Of a stretch of 64,000 nucleotides of DNA, positions 62,012 through 64,000 are shown piece after piece (the first letter of the stretch is position 1; each line of letters begins with the position of its first letter). The stretch spans positions 38,047-102,046 of the forward strand of contig NZ_JAUXXZ010000031.1 of assembly GCF_030684675.1 (NCBI RefSeq). The letters run 5' to 3'. Both the position numbers and the translations under genes were made by a program. The notes under the pieces are model-generated. The model searched no databases. It was given only the letters and a program-made list of their open reading frames with translations, and had not been told where the DNA came from. The stretch comes from Daejeonella sp. (GTDB taxonomy: Bacteria > Bacteroidota > Bacteroidia > Sphingobacteriales > Sphingobacteriaceae).

Positions 62012-63313
62012 ATGGCATCAGGAAAAATCAAAAATTATCGTTGGATCATAGTAGGATTACTCTTCACAGGTACTGTAATTAATTATCTGGATCGGCAGAT
62101 CATTGGCTTGCTAAAACCTACACTTGAAGCGGAATTCAGCTGGACAGAAACAGACTTTGGGAAGATCATGTCTGCATTTTCGTTTGCGTATGCTATTGGT
62201 TTATTGGTATCCGGAAGGTTTATTGATAAGGTTGGAACTAAAATGGGTTATAGTGTTGCTGTAGTTGTGTGGAGTTTGGCAGGAATGTTTCATGCACTTG
62301 CAAAATCAGTAATGGGTTTTGGTATTGCCAGATTATCACTTGGGATAGGGGAGGCTGGTAATTTCCCGGCAGCAATGAAGGCTGTTGCCGAATGGTTTCC
62401 TAAAAAGGAAAGGGCACTGGCGACAGGTATTTTCAATTCAGGAACGGCGATAGGTGTTGTTGTTGCATTAATACTTGTTCCGATAATTATGCAAAACTAT
62501 GGCTGGCAAGAGGTTTTTTGGATTACCGGAGCCCTTGGTTTTATATGGTTGATTTTCTGGTGGATTCTGTATGAAATTCCTTCTAAACAGAAAAGATTGA
62601 GTTCAGAAGAATTGGCCTATATCGAAAGCGATAAGGATGATGTTTCTGATCAGGTAAAAAGCGCTATTAAGATCTCCTGGACAAGGTTGTTCACATTTCC
62701 TCAGACCTGGGCATTTGTTACTGGTAAATTCTTGATCGATCCGATTTTCTGGTTCTTCCTGTTCTGGTTGCCATCTTATTTTTCTGCTACATTTAATCTT
62801 GATTTGAAGGTAATCAGTCCCGAATTGATACTTATCTATGGCGCAACTACCATAGGAAGTATTGCAGGAGGTTATTTTTCTTCCAGTCTGATTAAAAGAG
62901 GCTGGCCTACCTTAAAAGCAAGAAAGGGAGTATTATTGTTGTTTGCTATTCTGGAGCTTGGTATCATGATCGCAATCGCTCAGTTTGTTACTGATAAATG
63001 GGTAGCGGTAGGTTTGATTAGTCTGGCTGTTGCAGTGCATCAGGCATGGGCAACAAATATCTTTACAATGGCTTCGGATATGTTCCCAAAAGAGGTAGTG
63101 AGTTCAGTTGTTGGAATCGGTGGTATGACCGGTGCAATAGGGGGGATATTGTTCCCAATATTTGTGGGGTATCTGCTTGATGTTTACAAAGCGGCTGATA
63201 ACTTAACGGGTGGGTATAATCTTATATTTACAATTTGTGGGGTGACCTATCTGCTGGCCTGGATAATTATTCATTTACTAACCAGAAGATCTCAGAAGGT
63301 GGTTGTTAGTTAG
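62012..63313 (+). CDS. MFS acid-sugar:cation symporter, ExuT/anion-cation symporter type (copy 2)
   Basis: 433 residues with about 12 membrane helices, a close paralog of 20429-21736 across the whole length: INYLDRQIIGLLKPTLEAEF, RFIDKVGTKMGYS, EWFPKKERALATGIFNSG, FPQTWAFVTGKFLIDPIFWF and KRGWPTLKARKG. It should import a sugar acid such as a 2-keto-3-deoxy acid or hexuronate for the kinase and aldolase encoded just upstream. It begins 210 bp after the aldolase gene. An imperfect 31-bp inverted repeat flanks it. Confidence 0.9.
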   Translation: MASGKIKNYRWIIVGLLFTGTVINYLDRQIIGLLKPTLEAEFSWTETDFGKIMSAFSFAYAIGLLVSGRFIDKVGTKMGYSVAVVVWSLAGMFHALAKSVMGFGIARLSLGIGEAGNFPAAMKAVAEWFPKKERALATGIFNSGTAIGVVVALILVPIIMQNYGWQEVFWITGALGFIWLIFWWILYEIPSKQKRLSSEELAYIESDKDDVSDQVKSAIKISWTRLFTFPQTWAFVTGKFLIDPIFWFFLFWLPSYFSATFNLDLKVISPELILIYGATTIGSIAGGYFSSSLIKRGWPTLKARKGVLLLFAILELGIMIAIAQFVTDKWVAVGLISLAVAVHQAWATNIFTMASDMFPKEVVSSVVGIGGMTGAIGGILFPIFVGYLLDVYKAADNLTGGYNLIFTICGVTYLLAWIIIHLLTRRSQKVVVS

Positions 63314-63878
63314 GTGTGAGGTATGAGGTATCAGGTGTCAGGTGCTGGGATTAAAATGGGGAGAATTGGATATGATATATATGGTCTTTATTCCTTGATC
63401 TTTGTTCTTTATTCTAACAACTAAGTCTCAAACAAACCAGGATTTAGTCTTGATTCTTGGCTCTTGGTTCTTGAATCAGTCTTCTCCAGATTGCTATCGG
63501 GTTTCTCATTGACAAATTCATTCTCCATTTCATTTGCAACAGATCTCTCGTCGCGGGAAAATCATCTTAAAACAAGATCCATATCGCTCCTCGAGATGAC
63601 GCGGTGTTGGAATCAGGATTAATAATTTGCTAATTTTCTCATTTCCTCATTCAAAGGATTTACAAATAGACCAATCAGATCATTGAGTTTTACGTTATAC
63701 GTTATACGTTGTACGTTTTGAAAGATTTCATTTAAAGAGAAGAATTTTCCTCAGGAGTCAAATTTCCATTGACAAATAGACAAATCAACTTATTGACAAA
63801 TTCAAGAACCCATTTCAATTTCCAATAAAATAATTATACTTTTAATTAATCAAATTAAACTCTCAAAATCAATAAATT
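63314..63878. other. Repeat-rich intergenic region
   Basis: About 565 bp without a gene. It contains a GAGGTATCAGGTGTCAGGTG string related to 52611, the right copy of the MFS-flanking inverted repeat (63447-63477), a CTCCTCGAGATGAC element tail near 63588, a TTATACG tandem run at 63695-63715, and several TTGACAAATAGAC-like phrases. It resembles a collection site for dispersed repeats. Confidence 0.6.
63447..63477. repeat. Right copy of inverted repeat flanking the second MFS gene
   Basis: Reverse-complement partner of 61802-61832, with 29 of 31 bases matching. Confidence 0.6.
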
Positions 63879-64000
63879 ATGAAAAGGATTCTAATTTTTG
63901 CCGCAGTGATTCTGTTTCTGGCTTCGTGTCAGAAAGAAACAAGTTTGGAAAGTTCGGTTCAGCCTGAATTATCAGCCAAAGAATATGCGAAAATGACTGA
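63879..64000 (+). CDS. Lipoprotein, 3' end outside window
   Basis: An ATG at 63879 opens a frame that runs off the window (40 codons seen). The N-terminus MKRILIFAAVILFLASCQKE is a clear lipoprotein signal with lipobox FLASC (Cys17). The visible mature part (ETSLESSVQPELSAKEYAKM) gives no family. A preceding AT-rich leader is consistent with a new transcription unit. Confidence 0.75.
   Translation, partial: MKRILIFAAVILFLASCQKETSLESSVQPELSAKEYAKMT

Noticed and set aside
61802..63477. Insertion sequence ends around the MFS gene
   Set aside because: No transposase lies between the inverted repeats and no target-site duplication was found, so a classical insertion sequence is not supported, though cassette movement remains possible.

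Overview
The window is about 40% GC and very probably comes from a Sphingobacteriaceae member of the Bacteroidota (Pedobacter-like). Support: two complete FecI sigma / FecR anti-sigma / SusC (with STN domain) / SusD cassettes, many lipoproteins with LxxC lipoboxes, an RND-OMF fusion pump of the type common in this phylum, few Shine-Dalgarno sequences and several TTG/GTG starts. Species cannot be read from the sequence.

Layout. (1) 1-4386: the 3' end of a class V aminotransferase, then an exported iduronate-2-sulfatase-like sulfatase, a lipoprotein formylglycine-generating enzyme (FGE) that keeps both copper-binding cysteines, and a tiny Cys-rich lipoprotein. (2) 4688-23408: first polysaccharide-utilisation-type locus: sigma, FecR, SusC, SusD, four tandem paralogous 666-682-residue proteins, an acid-sugar MFS importer, an SDR dehydrogenase and a creatininase-family hydrolase. 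The four paralogs each combine a twin-arginine signal, a large unassigned middle region and a C-terminal MIP18/DUF59 domain without the family cysteine. They are the most unusual feature of the window. (3) 24053-34202, minus strand: CusB/CusA-type metal efflux (CusA fused to its outer-membrane channel), a TPR-metallopeptidase, a frameshifted hemerythrin-domain gene and a periplasmic amidase. (4) 34336-43640: DUF5009 membrane protein, yjcH-actP acetate symporter, a Tat-exported SelA-like PLP enzyme, lactate permease, a soluble aldose-dehydrogenase-like propeller and an exported amidohydrolase. (5) 43911-63313: second locus: sigma, FecR, SusC, SusD, a second SelA-like enzyme, two more exported amidohydrolases, arylsulfatase, a Tat-exported enolase-superfamily dehydratase, a sialidase-like lipoprotein, 2-keto-3-deoxy-sugar kinase, KDPG-type aldolase and a second MFS importer. 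(6) 63314-64000: repeat-rich spacer and the start of a lipoprotein gene.

How it may work together (inference). SusCD pairs take up oligosaccharides from sulfated and/or acidic, probably amino-sugar-containing glycans; sulfatases remove sulfate. Several enzymes that are normally cytoplasmic carry export signals (aldose dehydrogenase, N-deacetylase-like amidohydrolase, SelA-like ammonia lyase, acid-sugar dehydratase). Together they could form a periplasmic, non-phosphorylating route: amino sugar, N-acyl aldonate, free amino-aldonate, 2-keto-3-deoxy acid. The MFS carriers would import that acid, and the cytoplasmic kinase and aldolase would split it to pyruvate and a triose phosphate. The intergenic spacers are rich in dispersed palindromic repeats, several with GNRA-type tetraloops. 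No tRNA, rRNA, CRISPR array or transposase was seen.
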